A DNA stretch of 64,000 bases from Asaia prunellae JCM 25354 (GCF_000613885.1 NZ_BAJV01000006.1:62001-126000), one strand, 5' to 3'; shown: positions 1-7,916, counted from the first letter of the stretch. The notes: generated by a model from the sequence alone, not told the origin. Numbers and translations are program-made.

Positions 1-18
1 TTGCAGGTATCGTTTCCG

Positions 19-611
19 ATGACGACAAGCAGTGAGCGATACGGCGCTGTTGCCATGATCCTGCACTGGATCATGGCACTGGGCATTCTGTTCATGCTCG
101 GACTGGGATTGGTTATGGTTCATGGTTCTCTTGATCCGGGAATCATGTACAGGCTTTTCCAGCTTCATAAATCGATCGGCATCACACTTCTTGCTGTGGC
201 CTTGCTGCGTGTGGTCTGGCGCTTTCTTCATCATCCACCGGCATTTCCAGCAAGTATGTCGCTGGGCGAGATCCGATTGGCGAAGCTCGGCCATGCTCTG
301 CTTTATATGGAGCTGTTCTTTATGCCACTGAGTGGCTGGGCCCTGGTATCGAGTTCGGTCTTTGCCATTCCGACAGTGCTGTACGGGATTGTGCCCTGGC
401 CAGACCTGCCTTTTTTGAGCATCTCACAAACAGGCAGCCGGTCGAAGATGCTTTTACCCTGCTGCATGCCTATGGCGCTTATGCCCTCATTGCAGTGGTG
501 GGTCTGCATATGATGGCAGCGTTGAGACATCATTTTTTCCTGCGCGACGGGGTGCTGCTGAGGATGTTGCCTGCAACCCGAAGAACTCCTGACCGGACAC
601 ATCTGAAATGA
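19..611 (+). CDS. Cytochrome b561 family protein (frameshifted)
   Basis: Likely di-heme b-type cytochrome of the inner membrane that passes electrons from quinol or a periplasmic partner. The first part has three membrane segments with LHW and QLHKS histidines and a KLGHALLY segment. At the T6 run (411-416) the frame is lost. The -1 frame then continues the conserved end (LLHAYGAYALIAVVGLHMMA, the fourth helix with histidines) to a stop at 609-611. Adding one T gives 197 residues, normal for the family. The last bases overlap the start of the YceI gene (ATGA at 608-611), suggesting translational coupling, and this pairing is common. The start is uncertain: ATG at 19 is chosen, but a TTG at position 1 or a start outside the window is possible. 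The run T TTT TTG would also allow -1 slippage. Confidence 0.85.
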
Positions 612-1186
612 ATCATATCATCCGAACTCTCGCTCCTGCGCTCGTTTTGGGCACTGGAATTGTCTGCCAGGCGCACGCTGTTCAGGCTGCGGAGTGGCAG
701 GTGGAAAAAGACCATAGCGTACTCGGTTTCACGGGTATGCAGACCGGCTCTTCCTTCAAAGGGGCCTTCACCCGTTATGAACCGACAATAGTTTTCGATC
801 CGTCGCAGCCGGAGAAGGGGCACATTGATCTCACGATTGATCTTGCCAGCGCACAGACCGGAGATCGTCAGCGAGATACGGCCCTGCCGGGGCAGTACTG
901 GTTTGATATCGCCCACTTTCCGAAAGCGCATTTTGTGTCGACGGCGATTCGGCGGATCGCAGGGGAGCATTACGAAGCCGTCGGCACGTTGACGCTGCGC
1001 AATCTCAGTCATCCGGTTACACTGGATTTCACACTGCATATTGATGGCAGAAAAGCCCACGCACAGGGGAATGCCGCATTTTCACGTGCGTTATTTGGTG
1101 TGGGTCAGGGGCCATGGGCTTCGGGGCAATGGGTGGCTCTGCCAGTGACGGTCACGTTCGATTTTGTCGCAAACGAGGCCGGGTGA
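608..1186 (+). CDS. YceI family periplasmic protein
   Basis: A 192-residue protein with a clear signal peptide (hydrophobic core after MNHIIRT, cleavage near HAVQAAEW). The mature part has the YceI beta-barrel pattern: WQVEKDHSVLGFTGMQ at the start, then DLTIDLASAQTGDRQRD, and a C-terminal TLRNLSHPVTLDFTL strand pair. YceI proteins are lipocalin-like periplasmic carriers that bind isoprenoid-type lipids; the ligand here cannot be read from sequence. It overlaps the end of the cytochrome b561 gene by four bases. Such pairs are often predicted to work together in quinone-linked redox chemistry, which is inference here. Confidence 0.92.
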   Translation: MNHIIRTLAPALVLGTGIVCQAHAVQAAEWQVEKDHSVLGFTGMQTGSSFKGAFTRYEPTIVFDPSQPEKGHIDLTIDLASAQTGDRQRDTALPGQYWFDIAHFPKAHFVSTAIRRIAGEHYEAVGTLTLRNLSHPVTLDFTLHIDGRKAHAQGNAAFSRALFGVGQGPWASGQWVALPVTVTFDFVANEAG

Positions 1187-1263
1187 GGAGGTTTTCCGCA
1201 GGGGGTGATGTGACAGGCGGAATCGACTAGAGAGAAACAACAAGCCCTACAGGAGATTCCCTA

Positions 1264-1487
1264 ATGTCTTATGCCGCTCTTGACGCTGCCCGCGTCGCCA
1301 AGGCCGCCAAATCTGCCTGACCGCTCTTGGGCAGGTCAAGGAACAGTCCGAAACCCATGTCCGTAAAACGATAATGGTTGAGCGTATCGAAGCATTGGCG
1401 GCTGCCGCGGCTGAAACTTCCCTGCCCGGTGGCGGGCTGGTGACCCTGACATCGGAAGAGTTCTGGCTGATCAGCAAAAACTGGTGA
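1264..1487 (+). CDS. Small hypothetical protein, frameshifted
   Basis: Not recognised. ATG at 1264 follows a good ribosome site (AGGAG at about 1250) and encodes MSYAALDAARVAKAAKSA before a TGA at 1318-1320. Adding one C in GCCTGA restores a frame that runs to TGA at 1485-1487 and gives 74 residues: an Ala/Lys-rich amphipathic helix, a charged middle (GQVKEQSETHVRKT), an Ala-rich stretch, and an end with LVTLTSEEFWLISKNW. The reconstructed frame ends just before a perfect terminator hairpin, which supports a real gene. The repair is the same one-base deletion seen in many neighbours. Function is unknown. Confidence 0.6.
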
Positions 1488-1493
1488 TTGACT

Positions 1494-1528
1494 GGACGAA
1501 AGCGGCACCACCCCGCTTTCGTCCTTTA
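1494..1528. terminator. Bidirectional intrinsic terminator
   Basis: Perfect 12-bp inverted repeat, GGACGAAAGCGG at 1494-1505 and CCGCTTTCGTCC at 1513-1524, with a 7-nt loop and TTTAT after it on the plus strand. It sits between the convergent small gene (stop at 1487) and the VOC gene (stop near 1526). Confidence 0.85.
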
Positions 1529-1918
1529 TCCCTGGTAAGAAGCGATCTCGATCAGGTTCTCGTCCGGATCGAGAATATAGACCGAGGTGATAGGCCCGAG
1601 CGCGCCGATACGCATAACCGGCCCCTCAATGACGGCCACGCCGCATTTATCGAGATGACGCAGGATATTTTCTGAGTCGATGGCTGTGGTAAAACACAGA
1701 TCACTGACACCGGGGGCAGCACGCCGTGCTGTTGTCCAGCCTTCGGAATCCATGGGGCGGAGATTGATTTTCTGCCCACCGAAGCTCAGTGAGACGCGAT
1801 TATTGCGTCCATATTCCTCGATTTCCATGCCCAGAACGCGCTGATACCAGTTGGCAGAAACGGCGCGGTCACGGACTGTGAGAACGATATGGTCGAGGCG
1901 ATCGACGGTAAAACGCAT
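1526..1918 (-). CDS. VOC family (glyoxalase/dioxygenase-fold) protein
   Basis: A 130-residue single vicinal-oxygen-chelate domain. The N-terminal strand DRLDHIVLTVRD carries the first metal-ligand histidine, followed by the helix SANWYQRVLGMEIEEYG. The C-terminal module ends with SVYILDPDENLIEIASY, with the usual glutamate ligand. Length and motifs fit the stand-alone VOC proteins often labelled glyoxalase or virulence protein. The substrate cannot be assigned: lactoylglutathione lyase, fosfomycin-type resistance and dioxygenase activity all share this fold. It is convergent with the small gene at 1264 and lies in the same direction as the AbrB-family transporter upstream, with about 45 bp between them. 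Confidence 0.88.
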   Translation of the reverse strand: MRFTVDRLDHIVLTVRDRAVSANWYQRVLGMEIEEYGRNNRVSLSFGGQKINLRPMDSEGWTTARRAAPGVSDLCFTTAIDSENILRHLDKCGVAVIEGPVMRIGALGPITSVYILDPDENLIEIASYQG

Positions 1919-1963
1919 GAGGGCCGAACCTTCGCTGACAGGGACGCATCAAACATAAGCGCT

Positions 1964-3043
1964 TCAAGCATTATCAGGGTTGCGCCCTACCTGACTAGCT
2001 GCCGCCCTCGCCTGATCAGGAATGAAACGGGTCAGAAAGGTCGCGATGGCAGGAGCGACGGCGATCAGCACAAGAAACCGGGCGATCTGCATTGCCATCA
2101 CGAACGGAACATTGATCGGAGTCGAGGCCGCAATAATTGCGATGGAGTCGGCTCCACCCGGACTGGTAGCCAGATAGGCACTCAGCAAATCGACATGGGC
2201 GATATGAGCCAGAGGCCATGAAAGCAGGGCACAGCCCAGAATGAGTATGCTTGTCGAGAGTGTGACGGCAGGCAGGGCGCGCCAGACATGGTTGAGTACG
2301 CTGCGGGTAAAACGGCGGCCGATCATCCAGCCAATAACAACGTAGCTTGGGGCGAGCAGCCAGACGGGCAGAGTATAATGCAGCCCCAGTATCGTCTGGC
2401 AGACAAGCCCTCCGGCAAGGCTCAACAGCAGAGGTGCTGCACCGAAGCGTACCAGAGGGGTCAGCAGCATGGTTACGGTAATGACTGCGAGACAGGGCCA
2501 CCATGGCAGGTCGTGGGCAGCCTGGCTGGCATGAAGTGGGCCATGGACCGGAGCAGCAAGATGGGAGACGACCGAGCTTGCAAGCGTAACAAGAAGTACG
2601 CGGAGATAAACCATGAAGGCGACGAGCCGCTGATCGGCACCGTAGCTTTCACAAAGAAGAGTCATGGCAGTGGCCGCACCGGGAGAAGAGCCCCAAAGCG
2701 CCACATTGCCCGGCATCACCCGCAGGCGGGCGAGAATATAGCCAAGAGTAAAACTGAGAAAAATGACCGAGAAGACACCACCCAGAAAGATCGCCCACTG
2801 ATCAACAATCTCACGCAATACCTTCAGAGTGAGGCTATGGGCCATAAGCTGGCCAATGACCGACTGGGCCAAAGGTGGCAGGCGTCGGTCAAGCGGTATG
2901 GTTATACCGCAGGCAGCCACTATGATCGCGGCGATCATTGGTCCGACCAGAAAAGCAGCCGGGAAACCGGCAAGGGACAATCCTGTTGCGAAAACGGCGG
3001 AGAGCCCTGCAAGTCCGATGATGATCCGCGTCTGGGCAATCAT
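1964..3043 (-). CDS. AbrB family membrane protein
   Basis: A 359-residue polytopic inner-membrane protein with about ten hydrophobic segments and two-fold internal similarity (GFPAAFLVGPMIAA near the N-terminus; TSPGGADSIAIIAAS near the C-terminus, echoing SSPGAATAMTLL in the middle). This is the pattern of the AbrB / putative ammonia monooxygenase family, predicted transporters named from a regulator-like label that does not imply enzyme activity. It is only 10 bp downstream of the isochorismatase-fold gene in the same direction, so the two probably share a transcript. The substrate is unknown. Confidence 0.85.
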   Translation of the reverse strand: MIAQTRIIIGLAGLSAVFATGLSLAGFPAAFLVGPMIAAIIVAACGITIPLDRRLPPLAQSVIGQLMAHSLTLKVLREIVDQWAIFLGGVFSVIFLSFTLGYILARLRVMPGNVALWGSSPGAATAMTLLCESYGADQRLVAFMVYLRVLLVTLASSVVSHLAAPVHGPLHASQAAHDLPWWPCLAVITVTMLLTPLVRFGAAPLLLSLAGGLVCQTILGLHYTLPVWLLAPSYVVIGWMIGRRFTRSVLNHVWRALPAVTLSTSILILGCALLSWPLAHIAHVDLLSAYLATSPGGADSIAIIAASTPINVPFVMAMQIARFLVLIAVAPAIATFLTRFIPDQARAAASQVGRNPDNA

Positions 3044-3053
3044 CTGATTGTCA

Positions 3054-3620
3054 TCACGCGGTGAAACGGATCTGGTCTGTCTGCGTCACGCGACACAGGC
3101 GAGGGAAAAGGCGACTAAAGGCCATGTCATGCAGATCCTTGTCGAGAGATGTGCAACCGTCTTCGGGTATCACGAAGTCATAACCAAGTTCCCATCCATG
3201 ACGCAGGGTTGATTCTACGCCAAAATTTGTCGCAATGCCTGCCATGATAACCGTTCTTATCCCACGGCGACGCAGCTGAAGATCGAGATCGGTTCCTGTA
3301 AAAGCCCCCCACTGGTGTTTCAGCACGACCAGATCACCTTCCTGACGCAGTCCGGGGGCAAGATCGCTCCAGTCTGCCGGCAAGGGGGAGGCATGAGAGA
3401 GCGGAGCATCGACATTCTGAGGCGGGACATCGGCAAAATCTGGCGCGAAGCCGACATGAACGAGCACGACCGGCATACCTGCATCCCGTGCCTGCCGGGC
3501 CAGCATCATGCCTCTGTCCAGGACGTCTTTGCTGGAATGCGGCACGACGGGCATATTCAGTATCCCTTTCTGAAGATCGATCAGAACAAGTGCCGTTGTT
3601 TTGGGATCAAGAGCAATCAT
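3054..3620 (-). CDS. Isochorismatase-family hydrolase
   Basis: A 188-residue alpha/beta hydrolase of the isochorismatase/nicotinamidase superfamily. The usual catalytic Asp is present (LVLIDLQ, residue 15), as is the Lys (VLKHQWGAF, residue 101) and the cis-peptide region GIATNFGVEST. At the place where amidase members carry the nucleophilic Cys there is Gly134 (TNFGVE). That resembles the isochorismatase type (PhzD-like), which hydrolyses vinyl ethers without a Cys, rather than nicotinamidase. Substrate unassigned. It is divergent from the TetR gene with only 17 bp between start codons, so that regulator very likely controls it and the AbrB transporter behind it. Confidence 0.88.
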   Translation of the reverse strand: MIALDPKTTALVLIDLQKGILNMPVVPHSSKDVLDRGMMLARQARDAGMPVVLVHVGFAPDFADVPPQNVDAPLSHASPLPADWSDLAPGLRQEGDLVVLKHQWGAFTGTDLDLQLRRRGIRTVIMAGIATNFGVESTLRHGWELGYDFVIPEDGCTSLDKDLHDMAFSRLFPRLCRVTQTDQIRFTA

Positions 3621-3637
3621 GGGAGATCTTTCCGTTC

Positions 3638-4255
3638 ATGGACACGTTACCGCCCAGTTATGCGAGGAAACCCTCTCATAAGTCAAATGCCATTGCGCCC
3701 AAAAGGCAGCGCGGGCGTGAACGCGTAGCGCGTATTCTGGACGCAGCAGGGGAGTTGTTTGTCCAGAAAGGGGTTGATGGCGCGACCATGACCGAAATTG
3801 CGGCGCGTTCCGGCACGGCAATAGGCTCGCTCTATCGATTTTTTCCTACGAAAGAGAGTCTGTCGCACCTGCTGCTCGAACGTTTTATTCATGATCGTCT
3901 GGAGAGACTCGACGAGCTGGCAGCCGGGGCTCAGCCAGGGGATTTCGAGAAAATCGCAAAGGGATTGTTGCGTGTCTGGCTCGATAAGCGAAACGAGCGT
4001 GACTATACGACGCTGCTCCTTGCCGCCCGACCTGATGGAGAAGAATCGGCACGGGCCTGGCGTGAGCAGTTTCTGGCGAGAGTGGTTGCGATACTTGAGA
4101 AATCCGGACCTGAGGCGCAGATGACGGCGCCGGCGCGAGGCAAGGTTCTGCTCCATTTGCTCAAGCTTGCACCGGAGCTGGTAAGGAACGAGGAACAGGA
4201 GATGATTGAAGAGATTCTCTACAAACTTGTTCTGTCGCTCGTAAGCGTAGGCTGA
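3638..4255 (+). CDS. TetR/AcrR family transcriptional regulator
   Basis: A 205-residue repressor-type protein. The N-terminal helix-turn-helix is clear: RERVARILDAAGELFVQKG, then GATMTEIAARSGTAIGSLYRFFPTKESL (about residues 25-75). The C-terminal ligand domain has no obvious relative. The ATG at 3638 is chosen because GGGAG lies just upstream and the helix-turn-helix begins at the normal distance; longer upstream extensions would overlap the divergent gene. It probably represses the divergent isochorismatase/AbrB pair and itself from the very short shared promoter. The ligand is unknown. A terminator follows at 4272-4300. Confidence 0.88.
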   Translation: MDTLPPSYARKPSHKSNAIAPKRQRGRERVARILDAAGELFVQKGVDGATMTEIAARSGTAIGSLYRFFPTKESLSHLLLERFIHDRLERLDELAAGAQPGDFEKIAKGLLRVWLDKRNERDYTTLLLAARPDGEESARAWREQFLARVVAILEKSGPEAQMTAPARGKVLLHLLKLAPELVRNEEQEMIEEILYKLVLSLVSVG

Positions 4256-4271
4256 CTTACTGGATTTGCTG

Positions 4272-4300
4272 AAAGGATTGGTGCGTAACGCCAATCCTTT
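4272..4300. terminator. Bidirectional intrinsic terminator
   Basis: Perfect inverted repeat AAAGGATTGG / CCAATCCTTT with a 9-nt loop, between the stops of the convergent TetR gene and sspB. The arms carry A and T ends on both strands, so it can act for both. Confidence 0.75.
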
Positions 4301-4313
4301 GCAGGTGTGGGTG

Positions 4314-4811
4314 TCAGTGGGGACGCTTGCGGAAAGCGTCGAGGCTGACAACCTGGGCATCTTCGCCCGAGATCTGGGGGCTGGTCTCTTCCTGCGATCC
4401 GGAATCTGTTTCTTCTGCTTCAGTTGCCATCTCGCCCGGATCGACTGTGAAGCGTAGTGCCATACGGATATGCGGATCGGCGAAAGCGGTGATTGCGGCA
4501 AACGGGATCACCAGGACACTGCCGATTCCCCCGAATGAGAGCCCGACAGAGACGGTCAGGGCATCACGATCAACCTTCAGATCCCAGAACTGATGCTGGA
4601 GCACGATAGTCATTTCATGCGGGTATTGTGCCCGCAGGCGATCGGGAATGATGACGCCGGGATAATCGGTCAGGAAGGTAAGATAGAAATGATGCTCGCC
4701 TGGCAGACCTTCCGTACTGGCATAATCCAGCGCTCTCAGCATGACCTCACGATAGGCATCTTCAACCCACTCATCGTAGGGCAGCAGGCTTTCTGGCAGT
4801 TCGTGATCCAT
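4314..4811 (-). CDS. sspB: SspB, ClpXP adaptor protein
   Basis: A 165-residue alphaproteobacterial-type SspB. Adaptors of this family hold ssrA-tagged proteins and tether them to ClpX. The folded domain begins LPYDEWVEDAYREVMLRALD and contains HHFYLTFLTDYPGV and the MTIVLQHQFWDLKVD strand. After that comes a low-complexity acidic linker (EATEE/SGSQEE) and a C-terminal tail (QVVSLDAFRKRP) matching the ClpX-binding tail position. The start at 4811 is preferred over an upstream ATG at 4865 because family members begin near this point. It lies right beside the ssrA tmRNA gene, its functional partner, on the same strand and about 115 bp downstream. Confidence 0.92.
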   Translation of the reverse strand: MDHELPESLLPYDEWVEDAYREVMLRALDYASTEGLPGEHHFYLTFLTDYPGVIIPDRLRAQYPHEMTIVLQHQFWDLKVDRDALTVSVGLSFGGIGSVLVIPFAAITAFADPHIRMALRFTVDPGEMATEAEETDSGSQEETSPQISGEDAQVVSLDAFRKRPH

Positions 4812-4925
4812 GCCGTCGCCTGATCGTCGCTCATTCCAACCCATCCATTTCCGAAAAACGATCACGCAGGGATGCGACGTTTCATGGCTGATGGCAAGGG
4901 TGGCGAGAGATCGGAGGTATATTAA

Positions 4926-5204
4926 GTGGGAGGGCTTCTGTTGCCCGGTGCCCTCCCGAACCGCGCTTATCGCTTATGCAGCGACAGCGAGCACCTTTGT
5001 GTTATCATTGGCACTTGTGATTTAGCCCGATAACGGTGGTACAATACCGAGCAAAAGATAAGTCTTTACCACGCACGTCGAGCCTGTTTCGTCCCCTGAC
5101 TTTCCAGAAGGAAAGGATGGTGGAGACGCCGGGCACTGCCCCCGGTCCGTAACGATTATTCCACTTACCGTTTATCGCCATAGCCAAGGGCAAGCCCTCC
5201 GGCA
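4926..5204 (-). ncRNA. ssrA: tmRNA (ssrA), circularly permuted two-piece form
   Basis: Rescues stalled ribosomes and adds a degradation tag. Reading the minus strand, the acceptor piece comes first and ends in CGTCTCCACCA (CCA at 5120-5118), preceded by the T-arm CCGGGGGCAGTGCCCGG. A short spacer follows, then the coding piece starts GGGGACGAAACAGGCTCGACG (from 5096). Its GGGGACG pairs with CGTCTCC as a 7-bp acceptor stem that includes a G-U at the third pair, the alanine identity element. The tag frame is 5012-4974 and reads ANDNTKVLAVAA then TAA, with the alphaproteobacterial ANDN...AVAA ends. A GGGAGGGC/GCCCTCCC helix closes the 3' end. Ends are approximate. Acceptor-before-coding order is the permuted arrangement of alphaproteobacteria. 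Confidence 0.95.
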
Positions 5205-5210
5205 CTGACG

Positions 5211-5239
5211 CATATAGGCTCTTGGCCGGCACTTCACAA
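5211..5239 (-). promoter_or_regulatory. Sigma-70 type promoter of ssrA
   Basis: On the minus strand, TTGTGA (5239-5234) and TATATG (5216-5211) are separated by 17 bases, placing the transcription start near 5204, just ahead of the acceptor piece of the tmRNA. Confidence 0.65.
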
Positions 5240-5308
5240 GAGGGTCTGTGTGCGATGATGAGGGGGAAATCCGGTGCGCAAAAGCGGCGTCTGTGATAAG
5301 CTCTGTTC

Positions 5309-6217
5309 ATGCCGCTAACATCAGAACAACGCGCCGAGATCGACGCCTCCCGCCTTGCGCCCTCCCAGACGAGCCGGCCTACCGTGCCGGCGCTTGAGGC
5401 GCTTCTTTTCACCCCTATCGAACTGCTCGACCACGGATTTGTCCGTGTTGTTGATTATATGGGCGATGACGGTGCCGTAGTTCAGGCCGCCCGTGTTTCC
5501 TATGGCCGTGGTACAAAGAAAGTCTCGGAGGATACCGGGCTGATCCGCTATCTCATGCGGCATCACCATTCGACTCCGTTCGAGATGTGCGAAATCAAGT
5601 TCCATGTGAAACTGCCGGTCTTTGTGGCACGTCAATGGATTCGCCACCGCATGGCGAGTGTGAATGAGTATTCGGCACGCTACTCGATTCTGGACCGGGA
5701 ATTTTATCTCCCGGAGCCGGAGCAGGTCTCCTCGCAGAGCGTTTCAAACCGCCAGGGGCGGGCAGAGGCCCTTGCTCCGGAGAAAGCGGCGGAAGTGCTG
5801 GATCTGCTGCGTCAGGATGCAGCGCGCTGCTACGATAATTATGAGATCCTGCTCGACCCGGAAGCCTACGGCCTCGCGCGTGAACTTGCGCGTATGAACC
5901 TGACGCTCAACACATATACCCAATGGTACTGGAAGATCGATCTTCATAACCTGCTCAGCTTTCTGAGGCTGCGTGCCGATAGCCATGCGCAATACGAGAT
6001 CCGGGTCTATGCTGAGGCAATGATCAACGTACTCAGGGCCTGGGTGCCGATCACAGCTGCGGCGTTTGAGGAATATCGTCTGGGTGCTTTCACCTTTTCT
6101 GCCGGGATGCTGGCTGTTCTCCGTCGCCAGATTGCTGGAGAAACGGTGACACAGTCTGATTCGGGTCTTACCAAGCGCGAATGGGAAGAAATGCAGGCTA
6201 TTCTGAAAAAAGGATGA
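5309..6217 (+). CDS. thyX: FAD-dependent thymidylate synthase ThyX
   Basis: Makes dTMP from dUMP using methylene-tetrahydrofolate and reduced flavin; it replaces ThyA in many bacteria. The 302-residue sequence has the ThyX signature [15 protein letters not shown] (about residues 112-126), the preceding [20 protein letters not shown] segment, and the C-terminal [18 protein letters not shown] region with substrate-binding residues. The protein is longer than the usual 210-250 residues at both ends, with an N-terminal extension of about 30 residues rich in Ala, Ser and Pro. The next small gene begins five bases after its stop, so the two are probably co-transcribed. Confidence 0.96.
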   Translation: MPLTSEQRAEIDASRLAPSQTSRPTVPALEALLFTPIELLDHGFVRVVDYMGDDGAVVQAARVSYGRGTKKVSEDTGLIRYLMRHHHSTPFEMCEIKFHVKLPVFVARQWIRHRMASVNEYSARYSILDREFYLPEPEQVSSQSVSNRQGRAEALAPEKAAEVLDLLRQDAARCYDNYEILLDPEAYGLARELARMNLTLNTYTQWYWKIDLHNLLSFLRLRADSHAQYEIRVYAEAMINVLRAWVPITAAAFEEYRLGAFTFSAGMLAVLRRQIAGETVTQSDSGLTKREWEEMQAILKKG

Positions 6218-6221
6218 GCAT

Positions 6222-6446
6222 GTGAGTGATCTCCACCGGATCATGAGGGAAGGGGTTCCGGATCCGGAGCCCCGTAAAAAACTGCCCTCCATTTTACCCT
6301 GGGGGGTCGTTGCACTTGTTCTGGTCCTGATTTCCCTCGGAATACGACTGTTCTGGCCGCTCCCTGCCTCCAAACCCCTGCCACAATGTACCGAGCACGT
6401 GCAGGAGGCATGCATCCGCTCTGTGCAGCAGCCTGCAGCGCCCTGA
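6222..6446 (+). CDS. Small single-pass membrane protein
   Basis: Not recognised. A 74-residue protein with a charged N-terminus (MREGVPDPEPRKK), one membrane helix (about residues 26-46, WGVVALVLVLISLGIRLFW) and a short outside tail with two Cys residues (PLPQCTEHVQEACIRS) that could form a disulfide. The start is GTG at 6222, with AAAAGGATGAG upstream at the end of thyX; no ATG fits. It sits five bases behind thyX in the same direction, suggesting co-translation. Confidence 0.65.
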   Translation: MSDLHRIMREGVPDPEPRKKLPSILPWGVVALVLVLISLGIRLFWPLPASKPLPQCTEHVQEACIRSVQQPAAP

Positions 6447-6474
6447 AACAGGTATGGCGCTTGCGGAGGTGGGG

Positions 6475-6798
6475 TTACTTCTTCAGTCCCATCCATCCAG
6501 GGTGACGCTGCTCGATCCAGAGCAGGAGGCGGCCGCTCCACCGACGCAGAAGCGGGACGTCTTCGGCCAGAAGAAAAAAGCCGAGCGGCAGCATCCACAC
6601 GCCAAGTACTGGCAGAAATGCCAGACATCCCCCGATTATGAAAAGAATGCCTGCTGGAATGCGTATCCAGCCATGGGACGGAGCCAGCAGCCATTCGGTC
6701 GTGCGCTTCAGTCGCGGAGGCAATCGGTCGAGAAGCAGGGCCAGACGACGGCGTCTTTGCAGTTCGTCGGAATCCAGCGTTTCGGGGATATGGATCAT
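6475..6798 (-). CDS. Small membrane protein, hypothetical
   Basis: A 107-residue protein with a basic N-terminal part (RRRRLALLLDRLPPRLKR) followed by two close membrane segments (IRIPAGILFIIGGCLAFLP and GVWMLPLGFFLLAEDVP) and an amphipathic tail, RRWSGRLLLWIEQRHPGW. The layout resembles short alphaproteobacterial transmembrane proteins of unknown role. The start at 6798 is chosen because the upstream extension to 6954 lacks membrane or conserved character. It is convergent with the small gene behind thyX. Function unknown. Confidence 0.65.
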   Translation of the reverse strand: MIHIPETLDSDELQRRRRLALLLDRLPPRLKRTTEWLLAPSHGWIRIPAGILFIIGGCLAFLPVLGVWMLPLGFFLLAEDVPLLRRWSGRLLLWIEQRHPGWMGLKK

Positions 6799-6938
6799 GG
6801 ATCGGGATCCTTGGCCGGGATTGTCGAAAAAGTGAGATGGCTCTGTCGAGCTTATTGGGAAACTCGTCAGAACGTGGCAGGTTTTGACTGCAGGACGGAA
6901 ATCAATAACTGATTCATCAGAATAGAAAGGCTTCGGCC

Positions 6939-7154
6939 ATGATGTATCCGACATTGGATAGCCTCTATGAAGGTATCAAAATCGGCGCTGTAGGCTTGTC
7001 ATTCTCGCTACCTACCTATGGCGGCGAGGAACCGGTAAACGCGCCCGAAATCTGGTCTTGGGATGCTGATCGCTATATGGTCGGCACTTGTGCAGCTGAT
7101 CTCAGTCTTGTGTCACGTGACCAATGGGACAGAGACGCCAGCCTTAAAGGCTGA
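6939..7154 (+). CDS. Hypothetical 71-residue protein
   Basis: Not recognised. A cytoplasmic-looking 71-residue frame with balanced amino-acid content and no membrane segment; it contains VNAPEIWSWDADRYMVGTCA and a C-terminal DQWDRDAS region. AAAGG stands 9-12 bases before the paired ATG codons (6939/6942). No long antisense frame competes. It could be a genuine small gene or chance; the protein-like composition argues weakly for real. Confidence 0.45.
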   Translation: MMYPTLDSLYEGIKIGAVGLSFSLPTYGGEEPVNAPEIWSWDADRYMVGTCAADLSLVSRDQWDRDASLKG

Positions 7155-7214
7155 TTCACCGCATCGCGCCTGATTCCGTATCAGAGCCGAACGGATCGGC
7201 TCGAGCGACGGGGA

Positions 7215-7841
7215 GTGAGGGCTCAGGTGTCAGTCAGGAAAATTGCGGTTTCTTCAACGCTGATTGCGATGACCCTCTGCGCCTGTACCCCTGCGCCGCC
7301 CTCTCATCCGGATGATATCTGTTCGGTTTTCCACGAAAAACGTGGCTGGTATCATGCGGCATTGCGTAAAGAAAAAAAATGGAATGTCCCGTTTTCGGTG
7401 CCAATGGCCATCATGTACCAAGAATCGGGTTTTCACAGTAACCTGCATACCAAGCGAACCTATATTCTGTGGTTCATTCCTTGGGGATACGTAACGACAG
7501 CGTACGGATATCCTCAGGCAAAGACTGATATCTGGCAGGATTACCAGAAGGCGACCGATACAAGTGCAAGTCGCGAGAATTTTGCCGATTCACTTGATTT
7601 CATCAGCTGGTATGTGACGAATACCAAGAAGCAGGCCAATGTTCCCGTGACGGATGGCACGAGACAATATCTTGCCTATCACGAGGGATGGAGCGGGTAT
7701 CGCAAACGCTCCTATGCAAGCAAGGGATGGCTGACGACAGTCGCGCGCAAGGTGGGTGCTCGTGCCAATGTCTATGCTGCCCAGTTTTCCAGCTGCGAAA
7801 ACGACCTGAAAGACAAGGGATTCTGGAGCTGGCTGTTCTGA
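7215..7841 (+). CDS. Lytic-transglycosylase-like lipoprotein
   Basis: A 208-residue predicted lipoprotein: a short hydrophobic signal ends in the lipobox TLCAC (Cys about residue 24). The mature domain has IMYQESGFHS, with a Glu-Ser placed like the catalytic Glu of SLT-type lytic transglycosylases, then YGYPQAKTDIWQDY and a late YLAYHEGWSGY motif, all typical of the small SLT-fold lipoproteins. It would cleave peptidoglycan in the periplasm. The start is GTG at 7215, or GTG at 7227, which has AGGG six bases upstream. No operon partner is visible: it faces the convergent oxyR gene. Confidence 0.8.
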   Translation: MRAQVSVRKIAVSSTLIAMTLCACTPAPPSHPDDICSVFHEKRGWYHAALRKEKKWNVPFSVPMAIMYQESGFHSNLHTKRTYILWFIPWGYVTTAYGYPQAKTDIWQDYQKATDTSASRENFADSLDFISWYVTNTKKQANVPVTDGTRQYLAYHEGWSGYRKRSYASKGWLTTVARKVGARANVYAAQFSSCENDLKDKGFWSWLF

Positions 7842-7916
7842 CAGGATCAGTCGGTTCCGGCTGAAGACCATGAACCGTCCTTATCCTGTCGCACAGCATC
7901 GGTTTTCCGGTTGAAG

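Noticed and set aside
4866-5308. Protein frames of 71 and 135 codons across this stretch
   Set aside because: They lie over the tmRNA gene and its promoter and have no protein features.
5744-6694. Long minus-strand frame of 316 codons
   Set aside because: It is antisense to thyX, whose motifs are clear; composition is rich in Arg, Ser and His as in shadow frames.
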